A stretch of 64,000 bases of DNA from JBCBGF01 sp038526915 (GCA_038526915.1 JBCBGF010000002.1:62001-126000); one strand, 5' to 3'. Positions 24,982-34,640 are shown, counted from the stretch's first letter. Made by a program: numbers and translations. The notes: a model not told the origin generated them from the letters alone.

Positions 24982-26319
24982 TCAGTATTGGGTGCCCGGC
25001 TTCCCCGGATACCAGTCGGTCCCGGCAAGCGGGATCTTGGCCATGGCGGCGGCCTCCATCGTCAGCGCGCAGAGGTCTTCGGGCTCCAGGTTCAGCACAT
25101 GGCTTTTGCCGCAGGCCCGCGCGATGGTCTGGGCCTCCAGTGTCATCACGTTGAGGTAGTTGCGCAGACGGCGCCCGCCCTCGACCGGATCAAGCCGGGC
25201 CTCAAGGGCGGGGTCTTGTGTGGTGATGCCCGCGGGGTCGTTGCCCTCGTGCCAGTCGTCATAGGCTCCGGCAGTAGTGCCCATCGCCTGATACTCGGCC
25301 TCCCACTTCGGGTCATTGTCACCCAGCGCGATGAGGGCCGCGGTGCCGATGGCCGTCGCATCCGCGCCAAGCGCCAGCGCCTTGGCCACATCCGCCCCGC
25401 TGCGAATACCGCCCGAGACGACAAGCTGCACCTCACGGTGCATGCCTAGATCCTGCAGCGCGCGCACCGCTTCGGGGATGCAGGCGAGGATCGGCTGGCC
25501 CACATGTTCGATGAAGACATCCTGCGTGGCCGCTGTACCCCCTTGCATGCCATCCAGCACGACGACATCCGCCCCGGCCTTCACCGCCAGCGTCGTGTCG
25601 AAATAGGGCCGCGCACCGCCGATCTTGACGTAGATCGGCACTTTCCAACCCGTGATCTCGCGCAACTCCAGGATCTTGATCTCCATATCATCGGGCCCCG
25701 TCCAGTCGGGGTGACGACATGAAGAACGCTGATCTATCCCTTTGGGAAGATTGCGCATCTCGGCCACACGGTCGGTGATCTTTTGGCCCAAAAGCATCCC
25801 CCCGCCACCGGGCTTTGCGCCCTGACCCACGACGATCTCGATGGCATCGGCGCGGCGCAAGTCATCGGGGTTCATGCCATAGCGGGACGGAAGGTACTGA
25901 TAGACGAGCTTCTCAGAATGCCCACGCTCCTCGGGCGTCATGCCGCCGTCGCCGGTGGTCGTGGAGGTGCCCGCCATGGTCGCCCCGCGCCCCAGCGCCT
26001 CTTTCGCGGGGCCGGACAGTGCGCCGAAGGACATGCCAGCGATGGTGATGGGTATGTCCAGTTCGATCGGGTTCTGGGCATAGCGCGTGCCCAGCGTGAC
26101 GGACGTGTCGCAAGTCTCGCGGTAACCCTCCAGCGGGTAGCGCGAAATCGAGGCCCCCAGAAACAGCAGGTCATCGAAGTGCGGAACTTTGCGCTTCGCA
26201 CCGCCGCCGCGGATGTCGTAAATCCCGGTGGCCGCCGCTCGCCTGATCTCGGCATTCACCGAATTCGTGAAGGTGGCGGATTGGACCGGGACAGTGCGGG
26301 GCGGGGTTTCGTCGTTCAT
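24982..26319 (-). CDS. Glutamate synthase-like FMN subunit (GlxD/MgsC)
   Basis: A 445-residue protein equivalent to the central FMN-binding domain of glutamate synthase. It has the TIM-barrel segments ITIAGMSFGALSGPAKEALGRGA, TGDGGMTPEERGHSEKLVYQ, KPGGGGMLLGQKIT and VVLDGMQGGTAATQDVF. In GlxD/MgsC complexes this subunit carries FMN and an iron-sulfur cluster and makes glutamate or N-methylglutamate. It sits 9 bases after the GXGXG subunit and 22 before the synthetase, consistent with one operon. I cannot tell which amine acceptor is used. Confidence 0.88.
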   Translation of the reverse strand: MNDETPPRTVPVQSATFTNSVNAEIRRAAATGIYDIRGGGAKRKVPHFDDLLFLGASISRYPLEGYRETCDTSVTLGTRYAQNPIELDIPITIAGMSFGALSGPAKEALGRGATMAGTSTTTGDGGMTPEERGHSEKLVYQYLPSRYGMNPDDLRRADAIEIVVGQGAKPGGGGMLLGQKITDRVAEMRNLPKGIDQRSSCRHPDWTGPDDMEIKILELREITGWKVPIYVKIGGARPYFDTTLAVKAGADVVVLDGMQGGTAATQDVFIEHVGQPILACIPEAVRALQDLGMHREVQLVVSGGIRSGADVAKALALGADATAIGTAALIALGDNDPKWEAEYQAMGTTAGAYDDWHEGNDPAGITTQDPALEARLDPVEGGRRLRNYLNVMTLEAQTIARACGKSHVLNLEPEDLCALTMEAAAMAKIPLAGTDWYPGKPGTQY

Positions 26320-26328
26320 GGCCGTCCC

Positions 26329-27006
26329 TCAATACGCGTTATCGATATGGAAGTTGTAGAGCCGCCGGGCCGAGCCATAGCGGGTAAACTCCTCAGGCTT
26401 TGCATCGCTTTCACTTCGGTCCAGCAGGGCTGTCAGTAAGTCCAGATGCTCAGGCCGCATCTCTTTCTCCACGCAGTCGGCCCCCAGAGACTTGACCGAG
26501 CCACGCACGAACAGCCGCGCTTCATAGAGGCTGTCGCCCAGTGCTTCACCCGCGTCCCCGCAGACCACGAGGTTACCCGATTGCCCCATAAACGCGCTCA
26601 TATGCCCGACATTGCCATGGACCACGATGTCGATGCCCTTCATTGAAATCCCGCAGCGCGACGAGGCATTCCCCTTGATGACCAACAGCCCACCATGGCC
26701 CGTGGCACCTGCATATTGGCTCGCATCGCCGTCGATGATGACCGTGCCGCTCATCATGTTCTCGGCCACGCCCGGTCCGGCGGAGCCATCGACGCGCACG
26801 GTTGCCTGCTTGTTCATGCCTGCGCAGTAGTAGCCCGTGGACCCCTTTACCGTGACCTCGATCGGCGCGTCCAGGCCACAGGCGATGGCATGGGCGCCCT
26901 TGGGATTTGCGATGGTCCAGGCGGTCTCATTGGTCGTGTCGGTCTGGGCCTGAAGCTGGGCGTTCATTGCGCGCAGGCCCACCTGCGAGAGGTCAATCGT
27001 CTGCAT
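26329..27006 (-). CDS. Glutamate synthase-like GXGXG subunit (GlxC/MgsB)
   Basis: A 225-residue protein corresponding to the C-terminal beta-helix (GXGXG) domain of glutamate synthase, here as a separate subunit. The repeating IDGDASQYAG, VIKGNASSRCG, VHGNVGHMSAFMG and VCGDAGEALGD turns are diagnostic. The start at 27006 (MQTIDLSQVG) lies 2 bases before the stop codon of the amidotransferase gene. It has no catalytic role of its own and should scaffold the complex. Confidence 0.88.
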   Translation of the reverse strand: MQTIDLSQVGLRAMNAQLQAQTDTTNETAWTIANPKGAHAIACGLDAPIEVTVKGSTGYYCAGMNKQATVRVDGSAGPGVAENMMSGTVIIDGDASQYAGATGHGGLLVIKGNASSRCGISMKGIDIVVHGNVGHMSAFMGQSGNLVVCGDAGEALGDSLYEARLFVRGSVKSLGADCVEKEMRPEHLDLLTALLDRSESDAKPEEFTRYGSARRLYNFHIDNAY

Positions 27007-27007
27007 A

Positions 27008-27934
27008 TCAGGCTGCCTCGCGCGTGGGGGCCGGAGTGTCGTGAGTCCAGAAATAGACCGTTGCGGGCTCGGGTTCCCACACCCGGGCATGGTCGATTCC
27101 GGGGAGGTCGACAAGCGCCCGGTATTCCGAACCGAACGCCACGTATTGGTCCGTCTCTGCCATCACCGCCGGTTTGCAGGCGATGGGATCGCGCACCACG
27201 CCGAACCCGTCGCGCGTGCCCACGACAAAGGTGAAGAACCCGTCGAGATCGGTCAGGCTGCTCTCCAGCGCCTCGCCCAGCGTCGCGCCATTCTGCATCC
27301 GCCAAGTCAGGTACGCCGCGCCCACTTCGGTATCGTTTTCGGTCTCGATCCGCACGCCATGGTGGCGCAGCTTGCGGCGCAGCGCGTTGTGATTGCTGAG
27401 CGATCCGTTGTGGACGAGGCATTGGTCGTCGCCGGTGTTGAACGGATGCGCGCCCATCGTGGTCACCGCGCTCTCGGTGGCCATTCGGGTGTGGCCGATC
27501 CCGTGGGTGCCTGCCATCGTCTCAAGCGCGAACCGTTGGGCGACATCACCGGGCAGGCCCACCTCTTTGTAGATCTCCAGCCGTGTCCCGCGCCCCATGA
27601 TCCGGATGCCGGGGCGCATTTGTGCCAGCGCGGTGCGTGCGGCGTCCAGGTGATCTTCGGGCAACGTTAGGACGGCATGGGTGCTGCGTATGTGCATGTC
27701 GATTTCAACGTTCAATGTACTGGATAAGTCACTGTCAAGAGTTATAAAATCCGCGTCAGGACTGGGCGTTTGAACCGTCAGCTTCGCCATGCCCGGCGTC
27801 TCATCGCCGTATATGGCGATCCCCGCGCTGTCCGGCCCCCGATCCGACATTGTGATCAGCATCGCCGTCAACATCTGGCCAAGCGCGGGTTCAAGCGCCT
27901 TGTCCTTGAGAAACAGCCCAACAATCCCGCACAT
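27008..27934 (-). CDS. Class II glutamine amidotransferase subunit (GlxB/MgsA)
   Basis: A 308-residue Ntn-type amidotransferase. Cys2 (MCGIVGLF) is the expected catalytic nucleophile after methionine removal. SDRGPDSAGIAIYG, GHTRMATESAVT and the HNGSLSNHNALR segment are typical of GltB/PurF-like domains. It would release ammonia, or bind gamma-glutamylmethylamide, and pass the nitrogen to the FMN subunit. It is first in the enzyme operon and lies 108 bases downstream of the XRE-cupin regulator in the same direction. Confidence 0.88.
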   Translation of the reverse strand: MCGIVGLFLKDKALEPALGQMLTAMLITMSDRGPDSAGIAIYGDETPGMAKLTVQTPSPDADFITLDSDLSSTLNVEIDMHIRSTHAVLTLPEDHLDAARTALAQMRPGIRIMGRGTRLEIYKEVGLPGDVAQRFALETMAGTHGIGHTRMATESAVTTMGAHPFNTGDDQCLVHNGSLSNHNALRRKLRHHGVRIETENDTEVGAAYLTWRMQNGATLGEALESSLTDLDGFFTFVVGTRDGFGVVRDPIACKPAVMAETDQYVAFGSEYRALVDLPGIDHARVWEPEPATVYFWTHDTPAPTREAA

Positions 27935-28006
27935 GTGTCGCGCCTAACCCTGCAGTCATCCTCGTCGATTGTAGAATAGGCGGATTCGCGGGAAGCTCAA
28001 TCACGG

Positions 28007-28021
28007 GGAAAGAATTTTTCC
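28007..28021. promoter_or_regulatory. Inverted repeat upstream of the amidotransferase operon
   Basis: GGAAAGAATTTTTCC has 5-bp inverted arms around five bases, in the gap between the regulator stop and the amidotransferase start. It is a candidate operator for the XRE-cupin protein. Position is the only support. Confidence 0.3.
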
Positions 28022-28042
28022 TAACAGGCAATGTGTGCGCCG

Positions 28043-28675
28043 TCAGGACTCCTGCGGGTAACTGATGATCGACAGAAACCGGGCCGGTAGGGCCACCAGC
28101 GTCTCGGGCCCATGCGGGGCATCGGCGTCAAAGTGCAGCGTATCTCCGGGGCGCAGAGGATAGACCTGATCGCCATGGCGATAGTCCACCGCGCCCTCCA
28201 GCATATAGATCGTCTCAATCCCGCCATGCTGGAACGTCGGGAACACATCCGATGCCTCGGTCAACGTGATCAAATAGGGCTCGACGATCACCCCGCTCGT
28301 ATTCGCGCCGATGTGACCCAGAAGGGTGTAGTGGTGATTGGCCCGCGTCCCTTCCCGTTCCAGCGTCACGCCATCGCCCGCCTTTGTGTGCACCGCGATC
28401 CGCCGTTCCTCATATCCGCGGAAAAATGCGGTGAGCGGAACCGATAGGGCATTGGCGAGCGACTGCAGCGTGGTGAGCGACGGGGAGGTGTTGCCGTTCT
28501 CGATCTTCGACAGCATGCCGGTTGACAGGTTGGCCGCAGCAGACAGATCGGCCACGGTCACGGCCTGCTTCTGCCGGATCGCGCGGATCGTCCGCCCGAT
28601 GGCGGCCTCAAGGCTCCGTTCGGGCAGGTCGCGGACCTTGTGGGGGTCTTGTTGCGGCAGTTTCGGCGGTGGCAT
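28043..28675 (-). CDS. XRE-family regulator with C-terminal cupin
   Basis: A 210-residue regulator. A helix-turn-helix of XRE type spans about residues 27-85 (KQAVTVADLSAAANLSTGMLSKIENGNTSPSLTTLQ). A cupin domain follows (FQHGGIETIYMLEGAVDYRHGD...LRPGDTLHFDADAPHG). Proteins of this layout commonly sense small amines or amino acids. It precedes the glutamate synthase-like operon in the same orientation, so local control of nitrogen assimilation or methylamine use is likely. It is divergent from the Ldh-family gene, with 141 bp between them. Confidence 0.88.
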   Translation of the reverse strand: MPPPKLPQQDPHKVRDLPERSLEAAIGRTIRAIRQKQAVTVADLSAAANLSTGMLSKIENGNTSPSLTTLQSLANALSVPLTAFFRGYEERRIAVHTKAGDGVTLEREGTRANHHYTLLGHIGANTSGVIVEPYLITLTEASDVFPTFQHGGIETIYMLEGAVDYRHGDQVYPLRPGDTLHFDADAPHGPETLVALPARFLSIISYPQES

Positions 28676-28816
28676 CTGCGGTTATTTCCCATGTTGGGCG
28701 GGGTGGCCGCCCTGATCCGGACCCTGGGTGCGTAGATTTCGTTCTCTCGCCCGTCAAGCACTGGCAATCCCGGTATTCGCCTTGCTGAGACGCGGACCCT
28801 CGCGATATGCGGGGCC

Positions 28817-29827
28817 ATGACGAACGATACCGAGACGCTTTCGCTAGCCGCGGCCACGGACCTTGTCACAGCCGTCTTTACGGCCAATGGCGTGCCTGAC
28901 CGGGCGGCCCGCAGCGTGGCCGCCGCCTTGGTCGCAGCCGAGGCGGAAGGGCAGGTTGGTCACGGGTTTTCGCGGATCGCTGACTATGTGGCGCAGGTGC
29001 AAAGCGGGAAGATCGTGGCGGATGCGCAGGTCGATATCTCGCAGCCGGCCTCCACGACGCTGATCGTCGATGCAGGCTTCGGCTTTGCCTATCCGGCGCT
29101 GGATGCGGGCATTGACGCCGGGATTGAGGTGGCGCGGTCGCAAGGGACTGCGACGGTAGGAATCCGCCGGTCGCACCATTGCGGCGCGCTGTCGGTGCAG
29201 GTGGATCGGATCGCGCAGGCGGGGTTGGTGGGGCTGATGGTCGCCAACAGCCCCGTTGCGATTGCGCCATGGGGGGCGCGAACGCCGCTTTACGGGACCA
29301 ATCCGATTGCCTTTGCCGCGCCGCGTGCGGGTGGGGCGCCGCTGGTCATCGATCTGTCGCTGTCTCGTGTGGCGCGCGGCAAGGTGATGAACGCCAAAAA
29401 GAGCGGGCAGTCGATCCCTGTCGACTGGGCGCTTGATGCCGAAGGCAACCCGACGACCGATCCTGAGGCCGCCTTGGCCGGGTCGATGCAGCCGATTGGG
29501 GGGCCAAAGGGCACAGCCCTTGCTTTGATGGTTGAGACCTTGGCGGTGGTGATGACCGGGGCGGCCTTTAGCGCAGATGCGGGGTCGTTCTTTACCCCCG
29601 ATGGGCCCCAGCCAGCCGTGGGTCAGTTCCTGACAATTTTCCGCCCGCCGGAGGGGGTGGATGCGTTTTCCGAACGTCTGGAGATGCTTCTCACGCGGAT
29701 CGAGGCGATGGAGGGCGCACGCCTTCCCGGTGCGCGGCGGGCCGAGGCGATTGCGCGGGCGGAAACCGACGGGATTGCGGTTCCCGCTTTGTACTTGGAG
29801 GAGGCGCGGCGGCTGGCGGGGCGTTAG
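28817..29827 (+). CDS. Ldh-family NAD(P)-dependent oxidoreductase
   Basis: A 336-residue malate/L-lactate dehydrogenase-like protein of the unusual Ldh_2 fold, with the catalytic histidine pair in RRSHHCGALSVQV and NSPVAIAPWGARTPLYGTNPIAFA in the cofactor region. Relatives reduce 2-oxo acids or cyclic imines such as delta-1-piperideine-2-carboxylate and delta-1-pyrroline-2-carboxylate. Its position tail to tail with putA makes a proline-related imine substrate attractive, but this is inference. The stop overlaps the putA stop by three bases (TTAG). Confidence 0.85.
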   Translation: MTNDTETLSLAAATDLVTAVFTANGVPDRAARSVAAALVAAEAEGQVGHGFSRIADYVAQVQSGKIVADAQVDISQPASTTLIVDAGFGFAYPALDAGIDAGIEVARSQGTATVGIRRSHHCGALSVQVDRIAQAGLVGLMVANSPVAIAPWGARTPLYGTNPIAFAAPRAGGAPLVIDLSLSRVARGKVMNAKKSGQSIPVDWALDAEGNPTTDPEAALAGSMQPIGGPKGTALALMVETLAVVMTGAAFSADAGSFFTPDGPQPAVGQFLTIFRPPEGVDAFSERLEMLLTRIEAMEGARLPGARRAEAIARAETDGIAVPALYLEEARRLAGR

Positions 29828-32800
29828 CTGCCCGCCAGCAGGGTGGCGTTCCCGCCCGCAGCGGTCGTGTCGATGCACAGATGCCGCTCGATCCAGCAGA
29901 ACGGGGCCATGTCGTCGGTCGCGATCAATGGCAGGATCGGGCCATCGCGGGCGGCCAGGAGCTTGCGGGCGCGGGTCAGATCTGCGCTGTCGGACCACAA
30001 AGCGACGGCGTCAAAGCCCGCGAGGTCTGTGAGATCGGCATAGTTTAGGCGTGCATCTATGCCCTCGCTTGGGCTTAGCCCCGGTGCCACGGCAATCGCG
30101 CCGCAGCCTTGCTCCTGTGCGATACGGGTTTGCGCGCGAGCGTCGTCTGCGCTGGGGCCGAGGCAGAGAATCGTGCCACGCGGGTGTAGGGACCAACGGT
30201 TTGACTCGCCGGTTGGCCCGGGCATGTCGCGTGTGACGAGGGCGCGGGTCCGGTCGGTTGTCGAAACTTCTAGGGCTGCTTGAACGGCGTCGCGCGGGGC
30301 CTTTGGCCCTTCATTAGCGGGGTGTTGGGGCAGGGGCGCGCGCTGGAAACGTGAGACATAGTTTGGGCCACCTGCTTTCGGCCCCGTTCCTGACAGGCCT
30401 TCGCCCCCGAACGGCTGCGAGCCGACAACCGCCCCGATCTGGTTGCGGTTCACATAGAGATTGCCCACTTCCAAGCGCTGGGTCACATGCGCGACCCGGT
30501 CGTCGATACGGGTGTGAAGCCCGAAGGTCAGGCCATAGCCGCTGGCGTTGATATCCGACAGAACCTGATCGATCTCAGAGGCTTGGAACCGGGCCACATG
30601 CAGGATCGGCCCAAAAACCTCGTGTTCCAGCGCGCCGATCCCAGGCACCGATATCACCGCAGGGCCGACGAAGTGCCCATCGCGCGGTGGCGCACAGGCC
30701 TTGAGAAGCCGTCCGTCGCGGCGTGCTTGCTCCACATGGGCGGCAAGGTCTGCCTGCGCCTGTGGTGTGATCACTGGCCCCACATCCGTGGCGATGTCCC
30801 AGGGATCGCCCATCAACAGCGTATCCATCGCCCCGAACAGCATGTCGAGCAGTGCGTCGGCGATATCGTCCTGGACATAGAGCACCCGCAGGGCGGAGCA
30901 GCGCTGGCCTGCCGACCGGAACGCGGAGAGAACGATATCGCGCACGGCCTGTTCGGGCAGGGCAGTGGAATCGACGATCATCGCGTTCAACCCGCCGGTT
31001 TCGGCAATCAGCGTGGAGTCGGGGGCCAGCGCGGCGGCGCTGGTGCGGTTGATCTGCCGCGAGACGCTGGTTGATCCGGTAAAGGCCACGCCACCGATGC
31101 GTGGATCAGATGTTAACGCGGCGCCGATGATCGCGCCTGCGCCGGGCAAGAGTTGCAGGACGCTGCGCGGGATGCCTGCCTTGTGCAGTAGTGCGACCGC
31201 TAAGGAGGCGATAATGGGCGTCGGTTCGGCCGGTTTCGCTAGAACGCCACATCCTGCGGCCAGCGCGGCGGAAATCTGACCGGTGAAGATGGCCAGTGGG
31301 AAGTTCCAGGGGGAGATACAGGTCACCAGCCCGGCGGGTGGGCGGTCTGGCAGCGTGATTGCCTGGGCTGCGTAGTATCTGAGGAAATCAACTGCTTCCC
31401 GCAACTCGGCCACGGCATCTGCTGGGGTCTTCCCGGCTTCGCGTGCGAGGACGGCAAAGAGTTCGCCAGACGCGGCTTCATAGAGGTCAGCGGCGCGGTT
31501 GAGGGTGTTGGCCCGTGTTTTGGGATCTGCGGCCCATGTGGTGGCATGGGCCAGTGCCCGGTCGACGTCGGTGGGCGTTGCCTCTGCCACCTGTCCCACG
31601 CGGTCCGACGGGTTGCTGGGATTGATGACGTCATGGGTTTTGCCGCCGTCAACTGGGGCGGCAAGGATGGGGCCGACGGTCCATCGGTGCGCGCGGTAAG
31701 GGGCACGGGCGGCTTCGAACGCCGCGCGTTGATCGCGATCGGTAAGGTCCCATCCGGTGGAGTTGGGGCGGTCGGGCTGGAAAAGATCGCGGGGCGAGGG
31801 AAGCTTGCTGGCCTTGGCGACCTGATCGAACGGATCGCGTGCGATCTCTTCCACGCTGACGTCCTCGTCAATGATCTGGTTCACAAAGGAGGAGTTTGCG
31901 CCGTTCTCCAAAAGCCGTCGAACCAGATAGGCCAGTAGGTCACGATGCGCGCCGACCGGGGCGTAGATCCGGCACCGGGTGCCCTCTTGTTTCCGCACCA
32001 GATCATGCAGGGTCTCGCCCATTCCGTGCAGGCGCTGGAACTCGAACGCCGATGGATCGTCCGCCATCTCAAGGACCGCGCTCACAGTGTGCGCGTTGTG
32101 GGTGGCAAACTGCGGGTAGATCCGGTCGGTCTTCGTGAGAAGCTGTCGGGCGCAGCAGAGATACGCGACGTCCGTGGCGGCCTTTCTGGTGAACACCGGG
32201 TAATCCGAGACCCCATCGACCTGGGCCCGCTTGATCTCGGTATCCCAATAGGCGCCTTTCACGAGGCGCACCATGACGTTGCGATCCAGCGCACGCGCCA
32301 GCGCATCGATCCAATCGATGACCGCGCTCGCCCGTTTGGAATAGGCCTGGACGACGATGCCGAACCCCGCCCAGTCCGCGAAGTCGGGGCTGCGCAACAC
32401 GGCCTCGATCACATCAAGCGACAGGTCGAGCCGGTCCGCTTCCTCGGCGTCGATGTTCAGCCCCATCCCGGCGGCGCAAGCCATCTCTGCCAGCGCTTGG
32501 ACCCGCGGCACAAGCTCGGCCATGACGCGGGCTTTCTGAGCCTCTTCATAGCGGGGGTGCAGGGCGGACAGCTTGATCGAGATCCCGGGGTTGTCGCGGA
32601 CGTCCTGGGACGTTGCGCGCTTGGCAAGGGCGGAAATTGCGTCCTGGTAGGCCTCAAAATACGTCGCTGCGTCCGCCGCGGTCAGGGCGGCTTCGCCGAG
32701 CATGTCGTAGGAATAGGTCATGCCTGCGTCGACCTGCGCCTGTCCGCGCGCGATGGCCTTTTCAATCGTCTCGCCCAACACGAACTGATCGCCCATCTCC

Positions 32801-33294
32801 TTCATGATGCGTTTGACGGCCACGCGAATGACTGGCTCGCCCAGGCGGCGAACCGCGCCGTGCAGGGTCTCGGCCATACCGGAGCCGCCGGGCTCGCGCA
32901 GAACCTTGCCGGTGATCATCAGGGCCCAGGTTGAGGCGTTAACGAGGGAGGAGCTGGATTGACCCAGATGCGCACCCCATTCCGAGGGGGCGATTTTGTC
33001 TTCGATCAGGTCGTCGATGGTTTGGGCGTCAGGCACCCGCAACAGGGCTTCGGCCAGGCACATCAGGGCGATGCCCTCATCCGTCGACAGCCCGTATTCG
33101 GCCAAAAAGACCTCCATGAGCCCAGGCGATCCGGCGTTGCGGATGTCCGTGATCAGCGTCTGGGCGCGGGTTGTAATGACCTGCCGTTGGGCAGGGGTGG
33201 GGGCATAGCGGTCCACGAGTTCTGACAGGATATCGCTTTCGCTGGCCAGCCTGTGCGATTGAATGCGGGATCGCAGTGTCGTCAGATCGTCCAT
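29824..33294 (-). CDS. putA: Bifunctional proline dehydrogenase / glutamate semialdehyde dehydrogenase
   Basis: A 1156-residue PutA that oxidises proline to glutamate via pyrroline-5-carboxylate. The N-terminal half holds the FAD-dependent proline dehydrogenase barrel (VRLVKGAYWDTEIKRAQ, THNAHTVSAVLEMA, QRLHGMGETLHDLV). The second half holds the aldehyde dehydrogenase with ISPWNFPLAIFTGQ, AETGGLNAMIVD and catalytic cysteine in GQRCSALRVLYV. No ribbon-helix-helix domain is visible at the N-terminus, so it should be an enzyme without autoregulation. Control falls to the divergent Lrp-type gene. Confidence 0.97.
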   Translation of the reverse strand: MDDLTTLRSRIQSHRLASESDILSELVDRYAPTPAQRQVITTRAQTLITDIRNAGSPGLMEVFLAEYGLSTDEGIALMCLAEALLRVPDAQTIDDLIEDKIAPSEWGAHLGQSSSSLVNASTWALMITGKVLREPGGSGMAETLHGAVRRLGEPVIRVAVKRIMKEMGDQFVLGETIEKAIARGQAQVDAGMTYSYDMLGEAALTAADAATYFEAYQDAISALAKRATSQDVRDNPGISIKLSALHPRYEEAQKARVMAELVPRVQALAEMACAAGMGLNIDAEEADRLDLSLDVIEAVLRSPDFADWAGFGIVVQAYSKRASAVIDWIDALARALDRNVMVRLVKGAYWDTEIKRAQVDGVSDYPVFTRKAATDVAYLCCARQLLTKTDRIYPQFATHNAHTVSAVLEMADDPSAFEFQRLHGMGETLHDLVRKQEGTRCRIYAPVGAHRDLLAYLVRRLLENGANSSFVNQIIDEDVSVEEIARDPFDQVAKASKLPSPRDLFQPDRPNSTGWDLTDRDQRAAFEAARAPYRAHRWTVGPILAAPVDGGKTHDVINPSNPSDRVGQVAEATPTDVDRALAHATTWAADPKTRANTLNRAADLYEAASGELFAVLAREAGKTPADAVAELREAVDFLRYYAAQAITLPDRPPAGLVTCISPWNFPLAIFTGQISAALAAGCGVLAKPAEPTPIIASLAVALLHKAGIPRSVLQLLPGAGAIIGAALTSDPRIGGVAFTGSTSVSRQINRTSAAALAPDSTLIAETGGLNAMIVDSTALPEQAVRDIVLSAFRSAGQRCSALRVLYVQDDIADALLDMLFGAMDTLLMGDPWDIATDVGPVITPQAQADLAAHVEQARRDGRLLKACAPPRDGHFVGPAVISVPGIGALEHEVFGPILHVARFQASEIDQVLSDINASGYGLTFGLHTRIDDRVAHVTQRLEVGNLYVNRNQIGAVVGSQPFGGEGLSGTGPKAGGPNYVSRFQRAPLPQHPANEGPKAPRDAVQAALEVSTTDRTRALVTRDMPGPTGESNRWSLHPRGTILCLGPSADDARAQTRIAQEQGCGAIAVAPGLSPSEGIDARLNYADLTDLAGFDAVALWSDSADLTRARKLLAARDGPILPLIATDDMAPFCWIERHLCIDTTAAGGNATLLAGS

Positions 33295-33405
33295 AGAACA
33301 CCCTCCAAAAGCGGGGTTAGCGTAGCATCGATGCCTTGGTCATGTTGCCTTATTTTGCAATCGTGGTAGGAAAAGTGGCCAAAGACTAGAACGAATGAAG
33401 AGATT

Positions 33406-33879
33406 ATGGCCACGCTAGGGGTAGAAACCAGTACGCTTGACCAGATTGACATGCGTCTTCTGGCGCTTCTGAACACCAACGGGCGCATGCCGGTCACCGA
33501 ACTGGCCCGGCATCTTGGCCTGTCCAAGACGCCTTGCGCCGCGCGGATGAAACGGCTGGTGGAGCAGGGCTATATCCTGGGGTTCCAGGCGGTTTTGAAC
33601 CCAGCCAAGCTGGACCGAAGCCATGTTGCGTTCGTCGAAGTCCGTCTGCGTGACACCACCGAAACGGCCTTGCAGGCGTTCAACACAGCGGTGCAGGATA
33701 TCGCCGAGGTCGAGCAGTGCCACATGATTGCCGGGTCGTTTGACTATTTGTTGAAAGTTCGCACCAAGGACATCGCCGCCTATCGGCGGGTGCTGGGCGA
33801 GCGGATCTCGGCACTGCCCCATGTGGCCAGCTCATCCACCCATGTTGCGATGGAGGCGGTGAAGGAAAATGGTGTGTAA
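33406..33879 (+). CDS. putR: Lrp/AsnC-family regulator of proline use
   Basis: A 157-residue Lrp/AsnC protein. The winged helix-turn-helix occupies the first 60 residues (DMRLLALLNTNGRMPVTELARHLGLSKTPCAARMKRL) and the effector-binding RAM domain follows. It is divergent from putA across 111 bp, the usual arrangement for PutR, which activates putA in response to proline. The symbol is given on this context. Confidence 0.9.
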   Translation: MATLGVETSTLDQIDMRLLALLNTNGRMPVTELARHLGLSKTPCAARMKRLVEQGYILGFQAVLNPAKLDRSHVAFVEVRLRDTTETALQAFNTAVQDIAEVEQCHMIAGSFDYLLKVRTKDIAAYRRVLGERISALPHVASSSTHVAMEAVKENGV

Positions 33880-33903
33880 TCGGCGGCCTATGAAGGTTGG
33901 CGG

Positions 33904-34563
33904 ATGAGCCGCAGTCCCGACGCTATCGCAGCCGAGCTTGCCGAAGCGCTGGCAGACGGGATTGCGGCGCGGACGCGGAGCGTTATCGCGCTCGCCGGTC
34001 CGCCAGGCGTTGGCAAATCCACCATCGCAGGCGCGCTTCAGGCCCGCCTTCAGGATCGCGGCCACGCAACAGCGCTGGTGCCGATGGATGGCTATCACCT
34101 GGACAATGCGATCCTGCGCGCGCGGGGATTGTTGGAGTGGAAAGGGGCGCCAGAAACCTTCGACGCGGCTGGGTTTGCATCGCTTGTGGGCCGACTAAAG
34201 GCAGAGGATGAGGTGTTCTATCCAGTGTTCGACCGCGCGCGCGATCTGGCGGTTGCCGGGGCCGGGCGTGTTGGCGCCGACGACAAGGTCATCCTAGTCG
34301 AAGGGAATTATCTGTTGCTTGACGAGCCAGGCTGGCGCGCGCTGGCGGACCACTGGGATGTCTCAATCATGCTGAATGCGCCCTTTGCTACGCTGGAAGA
34401 CCGCTTGGTGCAGCGGTGGCGGGACCATGGGTTGGACGCGGCTGCGGCCCGCACGCGGGCGGAGATGAATGATCTGCCAAATGCACGACGGATCCTGGGG
34501 GCCCGACTGCCTGCGGACATCGAGATTGGCGCGACCGACACGGTGCAGGCAGGATTGCGCTGA
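33904..34563 (+). CDS. P-loop kinase of the uridine kinase/FrcK type
   Basis: A 219-residue P-loop NTPase with Walker A GPPGVGKST at about residues 32-40, PMDGYHLDNAIL and VEGNYLLLDEPGW. It resembles phosphoribulokinase/uridine kinase-like proteins annotated as nucleoside triphosphate hydrolases or as FrcK beside fructose transporters. No sugar transporter adjoins it, so the substrate is unknown. It starts 24 bases after putR and may be cotranscribed by proximity only. Confidence 0.8.
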   Translation: MSRSPDAIAAELAEALADGIAARTRSVIALAGPPGVGKSTIAGALQARLQDRGHATALVPMDGYHLDNAILRARGLLEWKGAPETFDAAGFASLVGRLKAEDEVFYPVFDRARDLAVAGAGRVGADDKVILVEGNYLLLDEPGWRALADHWDVSIMLNAPFATLEDRLVQRWRDHGLDAAAARTRAEMNDLPNARRILGARLPADIEIGATDTVQAGLR

Positions 34564-34640
34564 AACCAAAGCATTTTTCTTGCGCTGCGCGACGTGTGTG
34601 GCGCATGGTGCAGCGGGGGCATCAGACGGAACAGTAGCCT

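Noticed and set aside
31945..32934. 329-residue plus-strand frame
   Set aside because: Antisense to putA; composition typical of a shadow frame.
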